Assembly: GCF_003024385.1 (NCBI RefSeq)
Contig: NZ_PVZN01000001.1
Span: 248,001 to 312,000, forward strand
DNA: 64,000 nucleotides
Direction: 5' to 3'
Origin: Pseudomonas sp. BBP2017
GTDB taxonomy: Bacteria; Pseudomonadota; Gammaproteobacteria; Pseudomonadales; Pseudomonadaceae
This document shows, one piece after another, positions 45,501-53,057 of the stretch (positions are counted from its first letter, which is position 1; each line of letters opens with the position of its first letter). The notes under the pieces are model-generated. The model did no database searches and was not told where the DNA came from. It worked only from the letters and a program-made list of their open reading frames with translations. A program made the translations under genes and the position numbers.

Positions 45501-45602
45501 GTAGTCGGCACTGAGCTGGCCACGGAAACCGGCAGCACGCAGGGCGTCGAGAAATTCAGGGTACAACGTGGCCGGTGCAGTGCCGGTCAATCGGGCGATC
45601 AT
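42585..45602 (-). CDS. ydiJ: YdiJ-type FAD and Fe-S D-2-hydroxyacid dehydrogenase
   Basis: Protein of 1005 residues. The N-terminal half is an FAD-linked oxidase (RGGGTGTNGQSLTDGI, FAD pyrophosphate site near 83). A C-terminal part carries a 4Fe-4S ferredoxin-like motif (CLACKSCAGQCP) and a cysteine-rich CCG-type domain (GCCGMSGTYGHE). Length and layout match E. coli YdiJ, a membrane-associated D-2-hydroxyglutarate dehydrogenase feeding electrons to quinone. D-lactate is the main alternative substrate. It diverges from a GcvA-like LysR regulator. Confidence 0.88.
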   Translation of the reverse strand: MIARLTGTAPATLYPEFLDALRAAGFRGQLSADYATRTVLATDNSIYQRLPQAAVFPEDAEDVARIAALMAEPRFKAVKLTPRGGGTGTNGQSLTDGIVVDLSRHMNSILEINVEERWVRVQAGVVKDQLNAALKPHGLFFAPELSTSNRATVGGMINTDASGQGSCTYGKTRDHVLELHSVLLGGQRLHTRPLSDAELEQACAEPGRAGEVYRTARQIQETRAELIEQIFPKLNRCLTGYDLAHLRDEQGRFNLNSVLCGAEGSLGYVVEAKLNVLPIPKYAVLVNVRYTSFMDALRDANALMAHKPLSIETVDSKVLMLAMKDIVWHSVAEYFPADAERPTLGINLVEFCGDDPAEVNTRVQAFVAHLQADQGVERLGHTLAEGAEAVTRVYTMRKRSVGLLGNVEGEVRPQPFVEDTAVPPEQLADYIAEFRALLDGYGLAYGMFGHVDAGVLHVRPALDMKDPAQAALVKPISDAVAALTLRYGGLLWGEHGKGLRSEYVPEYFGELYPSLQALKGAFDPHNQLNPGKICTPPDSAQGLIKVNEAPLRGDYDRQIDERVWQSFGSAVHCNGNGACYNYDPNDAMCPSWKATRERQHSPKGRASLIREWLRLQGAANIDVLATAQGKVAWLKGLPARLRNNLSRSKGEADFSHEVYDAMAGCLACKSCAGQCPIKVNVPEFRSRFLELYHGRYQRPLRDYLIGSLEFSIPYLAHAPGLYNAVMGSKWVGKLLERHVGMLDSPLISRYNLQATLTRCNVRVASIPALRELTPAQRERSIVLVQDAFTRYFETPVLAAFIDLAYRLGQRIYLAPYSANGKPLHVQGFLAAFNKAAIRNARQLSTLADCGVPLVGLDPAMTLVYRQEYQKVPGLGDCPKVLLPQEWLMDVLPEQPTRATTTYRLMAHCTEKTNVPASTRQWEQVFARLGLKLSTEATGCCGMSGTYGHEARNQDTSKVIFEQSWAGKLDKEGEALATGYSCRSQVKRQADRTLRHPLEVLLQQLA

Positions 45603-45754
45603 CGGGGGATGGCCTCATTTATGTCAGGCTAATCGAGAATACTTGCCGAAACGGTATGGTCAGCACACCGCCAGGTAGTGGATGATGCCAATGATCCCGC
45701 AGCCTTGAGCCAGGCACAAACGGATATTCCCGCAGCCTTTGATGACTTTTCCGA

Positions 45755-46657
45755 ATGAATTACCGCAACCTCACCCCGTCGATGTCCTTGCTGCTGGCAT
45801 TTGAAGCCGCGGCGCGCCACGAAAGCTACACCCGCGCGGCGGTGGAGCTGGCGCTGACCCAGAGCGCTGTCAGCCGTCAGGTCCAGGCCCTGGAGCAGCA
45901 ACTGGGGGTGACGTTGTTCCGCCGCGAAGGCCGCACGGTCAAGCTCACCGATGTCGGCCGCCTGTACCAGCGTGAAATCAGCGAGGCCCTGGGTCGTGTA
46001 CGCAGCGCTACCCTGCACGCCATCGCCCACCAGGCCGGTGGCGGCAACCTGCGCCTGGCCACCCTGCCGACCTTCGGTTCGAAGTGGTTGCTGCCACGCC
46101 TGCATGAGTTCTACCGCAGCCATCCCGACGTGCTGGTGCATATCAATTCACGGATTGAACCGGTGGACTTCGCCACCAGCGGCATCGACGCCGCCATCGT
46201 GGTCGCCACCAGCGAACTGCCGGGGCTGATCTGCCATCGCCTGCACGCCGAAGAACTGATGGTCATCCTGTCACCGACCCTGGCGGCCACCCAGCCCGCC
46301 TGGAGCCCCAAGGACATCAGCCAGCAGGTACTGCTCAGCGTCGCCAACAACGCCAATGCCTGGGGCGAATGGTTCACTCACCACGGCCTGGCGCACCAGG
46401 CCATGCGCCTGGGACCGAGCTTTGAACTGACTTCACATTTGATCCAGGCGGTGCGCGCCGATATCGGTATCGGCCTGGTGCCACGTATCCTGATCGGTGA
46501 CGAACTGGCCAGTGGCGAGCTGAGCAGCCCCGCCCTGCCCTTTGCCAGTGCGCGCAGCTATTACCTGGTGTATCCGCCACGCAATCAGGCGCTGCCGGCG
46601 CTGGAAGCGTTTCGCAGCTGGCTGCTGGACAAAGCGGGGATGGAACTTCGCGGTTGA
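45755..46657 (+). CDS. LysR-family transcriptional regulator, GcvA-like
   Basis: Protein of 300 residues with an N-terminal winged helix-turn-helix (FEAAARHESYTRAAVELALT, QSAVSRQVQALEQQLG) and a LysR substrate-binding domain. The start MNYRNLTPSMSLLLAFEAAA is typical of the GcvA subgroup. It is divergent from ydiJ across 152 bases, which makes ydiJ the likely target, though no operator was identified. Confidence 0.9.
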   Translation: MNYRNLTPSMSLLLAFEAAARHESYTRAAVELALTQSAVSRQVQALEQQLGVTLFRREGRTVKLTDVGRLYQREISEALGRVRSATLHAIAHQAGGGNLRLATLPTFGSKWLLPRLHEFYRSHPDVLVHINSRIEPVDFATSGIDAAIVVATSELPGLICHRLHAEELMVILSPTLAATQPAWSPKDISQQVLLSVANNANAWGEWFTHHGLAHQAMRLGPSFELTSHLIQAVRADIGIGLVPRILIGDELASGELSSPALPFASARSYYLVYPPRNQALPALEAFRSWLLDKAGMELRG

Positions 46658-46695
46658 GCACGAGCGCGACGCACTGACGTCGCGCTCGTATCCAC

Positions 46696-48690
46696 TCAGT
46701 GTGGGGCGCGGGGGATGGTTTTCAGCAGGTCTTCAGGGCTGATATGGCCGACCACTTGCTGGCTGCCCGGTTGCGGCAGATCAAAGATGTGCCCCTTCAT
46801 CTTGCCGATAACGTGCATCTCGCAAGGTTTGCAGTCGAACTTCAGGGTCAGCACTTCGTCGCCGTGAATCAGCTGCATCGGCGCAACCTTGGTACGCACG
46901 CCGGTGACGCCCTTGGCCTGCTTCGGGCAAAGGTTGAAGGAGAAGCGCAGGCAGTGCTTGGTGATCATCACCGGCACTTCGCCCTTCTCTTCATGGGCCT
47001 CATAGGCCGCGTCGATCAGCTTGACGCCGTGACGGTGGTAGAAGTCGCGCGCCTTCTGGTTGTAAACGTTGGCCAGGAACGACAGGTGCGACTCAGGGTA
47101 CACCGGTGGCGGATTGCTTTCTGCTTTACGCCCGCCGCGTGGATGCGCCTTGATACGCGCCTCAGTCAGCGCTTCGATAACTTCGCGGCGCAATGCCTTG
47201 AGCTGCGAGTTGGGGATGAAATACGCCTGTGGCGCGTCCAGCTCGATGACGGTGGCGTGGTATTGGGTGGTGCCCAATTGCCCGAGCAGGTCGTGCAGTT
47301 GCTCCAGCGCCTGTTCCGGTTTGTTGGCCGCACCGAACGGACCGTCCAGGCTGACGCTGGCACTGACGCCCTCTTCGCTGGTGGCGGTCAGTTGCAGGCG
47401 CTCTTCACGCAGGCATGCCGCCCAGGCCAGGCCGATGCGACGCTCGGCAGAGGTTTTCTGCAGGGCTTGCTGCCAGTTGTGGTCGAGGTTACGGCTCAGC
47501 GGATGGTTTGGCCGCAATTGATGCAGGCCCTTGGGCATTTCGTTCGGTTCGACGCGGTAGCGGTAGCGCTTTTCGCCGTCTTCATCGAACTCGCCCTTGG
47601 GCTCGGCGATGTTGGCACGGAAGCCGACGACTTCACGCTTGACCAGCACATTGAGGCCATCGCCGTTGGACAGCGGCTCATGAGTGACGACCTGCAGGTC
47701 GCGCTTGCCGACTTTCTCGACCACGCCCACTGCCAGACCGGTAAAGGTCGGCGAGTCGAAGGCGCCGATGTCGATCTTGCGCTCGCTGACGAAGTAGTCG
47801 GTGCTGCCACGGTGGAAGGTCTTGTCCGGATCGGGCACGAAGAAGTGCGCGGTGCGACCGCTGGAAGCGCGGGCCAGGTCCGGGCGGTCTTCGAGGACGT
47901 CGTCCAGGCGCTGGCGATAATAGGCGGTGATGTTCTTCACATAGCCCATGTCCTTGTAGCGCCCTTCGATCTTGAACGAACGCACACCGGCCTCGACCAG
48001 GGCGCGGATGTTGGCGCTCTGGTTGTTGTCCTTCATCGACAACAGGTGCTTTTCGTAGGCGATCACGCCGCCTTTTTCGTCCTTCAAGGTGTACGGCAGG
48101 CGGCACGCCTGGGAGCAATCACCGCGGTTGGCGCTGCGTCCGGTCTGGGCATGGGAAATGTTGCACTGGCCGGAGAAGGCCACGCACAGCGCGCCGTGAA
48201 TGAAGAACTCGATCGCCGCATCGGTCTCGTCGGCGATGGCACGGATTTCCTTGAGGTTCAGCTCGCGGGCCAGAACCAGTTGCGAGAAACCGGCCTGATC
48301 GAGGAACTTCGCCCGCGCCAGGGTGCGGATGTCGGTCTGAGTGCTGGCGTGCAGCTCGATCGGCGGAATATCCAGCTCCATCACCCCCAGGTCCTGGACG
48401 ATCAGTGCATCGACACCGGCATCGTACAGCTGGTGGATCAGCTTGCGGGCCGGCTCCAGCTCGTTGTCGTGAAGGATGGTGTTGATGGTGGTGAACACCC
48501 GCGCGTGGTAACGATGGGCGAACTCCACCAACTGAGCGATATCGCTCACCTCGTTACAGGCGTTGTGGCGGGCGCCGAAGCTTGGGCCACCGAGGTACAC
48601 GGCGTCGGCGCCATGCAGGATGGCCTCACGGGCGATAGCCACATCGCGGGCGGGGCTGAGCAGTTCCAGGTGATGCTTGGGTAAGGACAT
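46696..48690 (-). CDS. rlhA: Peptidase U32-family 23S rRNA hydroxylase RlhA
   Basis: Protein of 664 residues. The N-terminal U32 domain (LELLSPARDVAIAREAILHG) is followed by the cysteine motif for the Fe-S cluster (HGALCVAFSGQCNIS, then NRGDCSQACRLPY) and a collagenase-like C-terminal extension. Full length with this extension matches E. coli RlhA (YdcP), which makes 5-hydroxycytidine 2501 in 23S rRNA, rather than the shorter TrhP (YegQ). The gene stands alone. Confidence 0.87.
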   Translation of the reverse strand: MSLPKHHLELLSPARDVAIAREAILHGADAVYLGGPSFGARHNACNEVSDIAQLVEFAHRYHARVFTTINTILHDNELEPARKLIHQLYDAGVDALIVQDLGVMELDIPPIELHASTQTDIRTLARAKFLDQAGFSQLVLARELNLKEIRAIADETDAAIEFFIHGALCVAFSGQCNISHAQTGRSANRGDCSQACRLPYTLKDEKGGVIAYEKHLLSMKDNNQSANIRALVEAGVRSFKIEGRYKDMGYVKNITAYYRQRLDDVLEDRPDLARASSGRTAHFFVPDPDKTFHRGSTDYFVSERKIDIGAFDSPTFTGLAVGVVEKVGKRDLQVVTHEPLSNGDGLNVLVKREVVGFRANIAEPKGEFDEDGEKRYRYRVEPNEMPKGLHQLRPNHPLSRNLDHNWQQALQKTSAERRIGLAWAACLREERLQLTATSEEGVSASVSLDGPFGAANKPEQALEQLHDLLGQLGTTQYHATVIELDAPQAYFIPNSQLKALRREVIEALTEARIKAHPRGGRKAESNPPPVYPESHLSFLANVYNQKARDFYHRHGVKLIDAAYEAHEEKGEVPVMITKHCLRFSFNLCPKQAKGVTGVRTKVAPMQLIHGDEVLTLKFDCKPCEMHVIGKMKGHIFDLPQPGSQQVVGHISPEDLLKTIPRAPH

Positions 48691-48782
48691 GTTTTTTTAG
48701 TCAGGCTTGTCACGGTCAAGGCGCGCATTGTAGCGCGAAACACGTGACCGGCACCCCTGTACTGCCAGGTGGTGCCGTGGGC

Positions 48783-49163
48783 TCAGCCCTTGGCGGCCAT
48801 CGCCGTCACTTCTACACGCATGCCTTCAACCGCCAGCGAGGCCACGCCGACAGCGGCGCGCACCGGCCAGGGCTTGGCGAAGTAGCGCTGGTAAACTTCG
48901 TTGAAAGCAGCGCGGTCTGCCATGTCGGTGAGGTAGATGGTCAGGTGCAGCACCCGCTCCATCGAGCTGCCCGCGCGTTCCAGCGCAACCTTCAGCGCTT
49001 GCAGGGTACATTCGCTCTGCAAGGTGATATCGCCCAGCTCCAGGCTGCCATCGGCACGGGTGGGGATCTGGGTGGAAACCAGCACACCGCCGAAACCGGC
49101 AACGTCGCTGGAGATGGATTGCGGGTCGGGGTCGGGAACGAAGGTGATGTCGTGGTTTGCCAT
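48783..49163 (-). CDS. RidA/YjgF-family protein
   Basis: Protein of 126 residues of the RidA superfamily. The fold signature includes GDITLQSECTLQALKVALER and VHLTIYLTDM-like positions (VLHLTIYLTDMADRAAFNEV) and the C-terminal RAAVGVASLAVEGMRVEVTA with the conserved Arg. RidA proteins deaminate reactive enamine/imine intermediates, but members of the other subfamilies have different roles. The ATG at 49163 has AGGA eight bases upstream. A second RidA-like gene is at 51474. Confidence 0.87.
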   Translation of the reverse strand: MANHDITFVPDPDPQSISSDVAGFGGVLVSTQIPTRADGSLELGDITLQSECTLQALKVALERAGSSMERVLHLTIYLTDMADRAAFNEVYQRYFAKPWPVRAAVGVASLAVEGMRVEVTAMAAKG

Positions 49164-49358
49164 GGAGAATTTCCTGCTGGATGGGATAAACACTATGATG
49201 CCTGACCTGGCGTAACAGTAACCGGCTGTTTTAAAAACAATTTATTCGCTCTGGCTCTTCCCAGACGGCAAAAAAGTTGATAAATTTCCGCACATTCCTG
49301 CAACGGCAGCGAATGCTATCTCTTCAAACGAGTGCCAGACACTCGTCGCAACAGCTAC

Positions 49359-49433
49359 AGGGGCGTCGCCAAGCGGTAAGGCAGCAGGTTTTGATCCTGC
49401 CATGCGTTGGTTCGAATCCAGCCGCCCCTGCCA
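49359..49433 (+). tRNA. tRNA-Gln (anticodon TTG)
   Basis: 75 bases. The acceptor AGGGGCG pairs with CGCCCCT, followed by G and CCA. The anticodon arm is GCAGG-TTTTGAT-CCTGC with anticodon TTG at 49391-49393. The T-arm is GTTGG-TTCGAAT-CCAGC. CCA is encoded. No second tRNA is nearby. Confidence 0.97.
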
Positions 49434-49561
49434 TTTTCTTCTTCTGATCCAAATCCATCTCACGACATCTCTGTCGTAGCCATGCGCGCACTTCAAGCAC
49501 AATGCACGGTCAAATCAAGACCGGGATTGACGCCGCGTAGCGCCAACCCCGCCCTCTCTAT

Positions 49562-51274
49562 TTAATTGCCAGCAACCAACGGCGGTGTGCGCGGCGGCAC
49601 CAATCGCCTGGACCCTGTCGACTCAAAGGCCGACGCCAGGCGTAGCAACGACGAATCGTCATAGGCCCGCCCGGCAAAGGTCAGCCCGACCGGCATGCCG
49701 ATGTCGGCCATCACACCCATCGGTACGGTGACCGTCGGCACGCCCAGATGGCGAATGGCCAGGTTGCCGTTGGCCACCCAGACGCCGTTGCTCCAGGCAA
49801 TGTCCGCCGATACCGGGTCGACATCTGAATTGGCCGGGGCAACGTCGGCGACCGTCGGGAACAGCACGGCATCAAGCTGCAGGCGATCCATCCAGTCTTC
49901 CAGATCGATCCGACGGGTTTGCTCCAGCCCGCGCAGGCCGTCAGGCACAGTGCTGATCTGATCCCAAGGGGTGATGCCACGCTCGGCCATGCGCACGTAC
50001 TCGTCCATGCCCGCGGCTAGATCGCCTTCGCGGTTTGGCAGCGTGCCCGGATCGTGAGGGAAGATCTTCGGACCATCGACATCGACCAGGCGGTTCAGTT
50101 TCGGGTCGCCGTTGGCCTGGAGGAAATCATCGAAGGCCCAGGCGCTCAGGTCCCACAACTCATGGTGGAGAAACTCCTTGGACACCAGGCCGCGGTTGAA
50201 CACGGTCGGCGCGCCTGGACGGTCGCCCTCGCAATTGGAGACCAGCGGGAAGTCCACCTCGATCACTTCGGCACCTGCGGCCTCCAGCGCCTTACGCGCC
50301 TGCTCCCAGAGCGCAATCACCGTCGGGCGGGTATTGATGCGCTGACCGGTCGGACCGCCGATACCCGGCACTTCACTGGTGCCTGCCTCAGGATCGGCAT
50401 TGATGTACATCTTCGGGATGCCCAGGCGCTTGCCTGCCAGCGCAGCGGCATCGACTGCCAACTCCAGGTACGAAGCCGGACGCACCGAAGCGACGCTCGG
50501 AATCGGCACCCAGGGCTGCATCCGCCACAAGTCGCCACGGGTGTCGGGATCCTCGGCGACCACTACGTCGAGCACTTCGAGCAGGTCGGCCATGGTCCGG
50601 GCAAACGGCACGACCACGTCCATGGTCGGCGTCAGCGGCCAGTTGCCGCGCACCGAGATCACCCCACGCGAAGGCGTGTAAGCGCACAGGCCGTTGTTGG
50701 AAGCAGGACCACGGCCGCTCGACCAGGTTTCTTCGGCCAGACCGAATGCCGCGAAGCTGGCGGCAGTGGCAGTACCTGCGCCATTGGAGGAGCCCGAGGC
50801 GAACGGTGCTGTGAGGTAGTCGGCGTTGTACGGGCTCTCGGCCCGGCCATAGACCCCACGCTGCATGCCGCCATTGGCCATCGGCGGCATGTTGGTCTTG
50901 CCCAGACAGATAGCGCCGGCAGCACGCAGACGTTCGATGGTGAATGCATCGCGATAGGCAACCAGGTCGGCAAACGCCGGGCTGCCGGAGGCGGCGGTGA
51001 GCCCTTTGACCAGATAGCTGTCCTTGGCCGTGTAAGGGATGCCATCGAGCGGCCCGAGGGTTTCGCCCCTGGCCCGGCGCGCATCAGAGGCCTGGGCTTC
51101 TTTGAGTGCTTCGGGGTTGCGTACTACCACAGCATTGAGCGCAGTGGCCGTGCCAGGACCGTCATAGGTATCGATACGGGCAAGATAAGCCTGAACCAAC
51201 TCAACCGCGGTGGTCTGGCCAGATTCGAGCGCCGCGCGCAGCTGGGCAATGGAAACTTCGGTCACTTCGATCAT
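49562..51274 (-). CDS. Amidase-signature family hydrolase
   Basis: Protein of 570 residues of the amidase signature family. The Ser-cisSer-Lys triad is visible: Lys in IPYTAKDSYLV (about 85), and the serines in ASGSSNGAG and the following loop region. It hydrolyses an amide bond; the substrate is unknown. Its ATG at 51274 is followed on the same strand by nothing up to the tRNA. Its neighbours upstream on the same strand are a RidA-like protein and a cysteine hydrolase, which could together form a catabolic pathway for an amide or cyclic amide. Confidence 0.9.
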   Translation of the reverse strand: MIEVTEVSIAQLRAALESGQTTAVELVQAYLARIDTYDGPGTATALNAVVVRNPEALKEAQASDARRARGETLGPLDGIPYTAKDSYLVKGLTAASGSPAFADLVAYRDAFTIERLRAAGAICLGKTNMPPMANGGMQRGVYGRAESPYNADYLTAPFASGSSNGAGTATAASFAAFGLAEETWSSGRGPASNNGLCAYTPSRGVISVRGNWPLTPTMDVVVPFARTMADLLEVLDVVVAEDPDTRGDLWRMQPWVPIPSVASVRPASYLELAVDAAALAGKRLGIPKMYINADPEAGTSEVPGIGGPTGQRINTRPTVIALWEQARKALEAAGAEVIEVDFPLVSNCEGDRPGAPTVFNRGLVSKEFLHHELWDLSAWAFDDFLQANGDPKLNRLVDVDGPKIFPHDPGTLPNREGDLAAGMDEYVRMAERGITPWDQISTVPDGLRGLEQTRRIDLEDWMDRLQLDAVLFPTVADVAPANSDVDPVSADIAWSNGVWVANGNLAIRHLGVPTVTVPMGVMADIGMPVGLTFAGRAYDDSSLLRLASAFESTGSRRLVPPRTPPLVAGN

Positions 51275-51473
51275 GCGCTTACCACCAATAGCTGAAGGTT
51301 GACGCAGTGGATACTGGGCACAGGCACATCACATTTCTCTAAACAGGTTTTCATATCGGGTCTCATTGCACGCCATTACGCGATACCGCGCACTGAGCAC
51401 CATGAAACCCTGACGCTGCTTTTAAAGCAACAGAGTAGCCATAGCGATGGCTTGGGCAGGATTGATGTAGAGG

Positions 51474-51899
51474 TTAAGTGCTGAGCGCTGCTGTAGCTTC
51501 GATCTCGATCTGCATACCGTCCAGCGCCAACCTCGGGACAGGAATCAAGGTGCAGGTGGGCTTCATATGAAGCCCCCAGGCACGATCCGCCTCGGCCACC
51601 CACTGTCGTAGCTTTTCTTCCGAATGATCGACGATCAGCAGCGTCAGCTTGAACACATCCTCAAGCGCTGCGCCTCTGCTGCGCAAAGCCGTCTGCAGAT
51701 TGATCAGGGCTTGTCGGGCCTGCTCGGCAAAGACGGCTGAAAGCCGCCCTTCGATATCCTCACCACCCTGCCCGGCAATATACAAGAGCCGGGCCTGAGG
51801 GCTGACCGCAGCGACATGGGAATAGGCGTTGGTGCTGGGATCGTACAGGCCTTGAGGGTTGGACAGCTCGAAGGCTGACGGGGTGCTGGCAAGGGTCAT
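51474..51899 (-). CDS. RidA-family protein under a MerR-type promoter
   Basis: Protein of 141 residues with the RidA fold (LLYIAGQGGEDIEGRLSAVF, LEDVFKLTLLIVDHS, VPRLALDGMQIEIEA). The ATG at 51899 has GGAG seven bases upstream. It has the promoter layout of MerR/SoxR-regulated genes, described separately. The role is unknown; the family deaminates imines or hydrolyses related compounds. An open frame on the other strand downstream (51299-51484) is not convincing. Confidence 0.85.
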   Translation of the reverse strand: MTLASTPSAFELSNPQGLYDPSTNAYSHVAAVSPQARLLYIAGQGGEDIEGRLSAVFAEQARQALINLQTALRSRGAALEDVFKLTLLIVDHSEEKLRQWVAEADRAWGLHMKPTCTLIPVPRLALDGMQIEIEATAALST

Positions 51900-51926
51900 G
51901 GTGCACTCCATTACGAAAGAGCGCAC

Positions 51927-51957
51927 AGTTTCGTACCTCGAGTTAAGTAGAGGTCAA
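51927..51957 (-). promoter_or_regulatory. MerR/SoxR-type promoter with 19-bp spacer
   Basis: On the minus strand, -35 TTGACC (51957-51952) and a poor -10 GAAACT (51932-51927) are 19 bases apart. The spacer carries the dyad CCTCTACTTAACTCGAGG (51953-51936), 15 of 18 positions identical to the E. coli soxS SoxR operator. Over-long spacers with such dyads are the mark of MerR-family control. Confidence 0.65.
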
Positions 51958-52057
51958 GCGAGTAATTGCTGGGTATCCGAGCGCCTGCCACACTGCCGCT
52001 CGACCCACCCACCTCATGGCATGCCCATTTCGTCATCGCCTCCGGGCAACAGAACTG

Positions 52058-52588
52058 TTAGAAACTCAGCTCAGCTGCCGCCAACACCCGGGCAAAAGCG
52101 CCCGCGAGGGTAAAATTGTGGTGGGCGATGATAGCCTCGGCAGACAGCCCCGGCGTGTCCATGCAGGTGTGCGCATCACTGACCAGCACGGGCTTGAAAC
52201 CAAGCTCAGCGGCCACCCGGCAGTTGCTATCGACACAGTATTGGGTCTTCATGCCGACGATCACCAGCTCCTCGACGTCAGCCGCCCGCAACTCATCCGC
52301 CAGCGAGGTGGCGAAGAAGGCACTGGGGCGGGTCTTGTCGAACAGGCGGTCGCGCTGCGGATCGGCGTTCAGCCCTGGGAGCAACTGCCAGGCGGCGCTG
52401 CCTGCGGCAATTGGCGAGCCTTCCGGGCCGGTGTGACGGGCCATGAAAATCGGTACCTCTGCATCGCGCGCCGCACTGATCAGCTGATTAATGGTGGCCA
52501 ACACCTGCTCGCCACGCCAGGGGCGCTCGGGCCCTTGAAACAGGCCAACTTGCATATCCAGTACCAGCAGTGCACGTCGTGCATTCAT
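52058..52588 (-). CDS. Isochorismatase-family cysteine hydrolase
   Basis: Protein of 176 residues with the triad D in LLVLDMQVGLF, K in LFDKTRPSAFF and C in GMKTQYCVDSN. The ATG at 52588 has GGAG eight bases upstream; an ATG two codons earlier is too close to the ribosome site. Downstream on the same strand are the RidA-like protein and the amidase. Upstream lies an attenuator-like leader. Substrate unknown. A third member of this superfamily in the window. Confidence 0.87.
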   Translation of the reverse strand: MNARRALLVLDMQVGLFQGPERPWRGEQVLATINQLISAARDAEVPIFMARHTGPEGSPIAAGSAAWQLLPGLNADPQRDRLFDKTRPSAFFATSLADELRAADVEELVIVGMKTQYCVDSNCRVAAELGFKPVLVSDAHTCMDTPGLSAEAIIAHHNFTLAGAFARVLAAAELSF

Positions 52589-52629
52589 CGTCATCTCTCC
52601 GTGAAAAGCCAGCCCGGACGGAGAAAAGA

Positions 52630-52660
52630 CAAGGCCCCGTCCATTGCTGGCGGGGCCTTG
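52630..52660 (-). terminator. Terminator hairpin in the leader of the cysteine hydrolase
   Basis: CAAGGCCCCG (52630-52639) and CGGGGCCTTG (52651-52660) form a perfect 10-bp stem. On the minus strand it is followed by TCTTTTCTCC, on the plus strand by TTTTAC. It lies 42 bases upstream of the cysteine hydrolase start, so it would interrupt that gene's own leader. Confidence 0.75.
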
Positions 52661-52680
52661 TTTTACCTACTGCCTAAGGT

Positions 52681-52752
52681 TCAAGCATTGGTACCAGCCC
52701 CGCGATTGGCGGTGGTCGTGGCACGCTTCGAGGTCAGCAGGCAAATCGTCAT
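52681..52752 (-). CDS. Candidate leader peptide of an attenuator
   Basis: Short frame of 23 codons, ATG at 52752. It begins MTICLLTSKR and ends NRGAGTNA. Six of its residues are Thr, three in a row at 12-14. NRGAG resembles the end of E. coli thrL (GNGAG), because the coding bases GCGGGGCT can pair with GGCCCCGC of the terminator stem and prevent it forming. A weak -35/-10 pair (TTGACC at 52787-52782, CACTAT at 52764-52759) lies just upstream. The ribosome site is poor. Confidence 0.5.
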   Translation of the reverse strand: MTICLLTSKRATTTANRGAGTNA

Positions 52753-52835
52753 GACTTCATAGTGCGCCTGCCTTTGCAGTAGGTCAAGCCTGCAGATGAG
52801 TCAGCGGCAAGGGCTCATGGGGCTTGACCATCTGG

Positions 52836-52925
52836 ATGGCGAAGTTGCTGCAAAACCGCCTGTTCGGCACCCTGCTGATCGGCTTTGGCGCGCGCCTGGT
52901 GCTACTGCATGAGCTGGCGGGCTGA
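52836..52925 (+). pseudogene. C-terminal remnant of a LysE/RhtB-type exporter
   Basis: A 29-codon frame reads MAKLLQNRLFGTLLIGFGAR then LVLLHELAG and stop. NRLFGTLLIGFGARL closely resembles the last membrane helix of LysE/RhtB exporters. The rest of the gene is missing. It sits between the attenuator-like leader and ilvE on the plus strand. The rest of 52589-53057 has no gene. Confidence 0.5.
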
Positions 52926-53057
52926 AAATTTCGCTGCGACCATGGTCCAATCCTATGACTGGGCGTTCCCGATCCGCACGGGATGTATTATCGTGGCTGC
53001 GTGCGCGATAACAGACGCCTGAGCAATCAGGCATATGCAAACTGATTCGAGGGTGCC

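Noticed and set aside
46699..48684. Open frame covering the whole of rlhA on the other strand
   Set aside because: Same reason: a shadow of a well-conserved gene, with no start signal.
51299..51484. 61-codon frame between the amidase and the RidA gene
   Set aside because: No ribosome site, no recognised features, and it overlaps the end of the RidA gene on the other strand.
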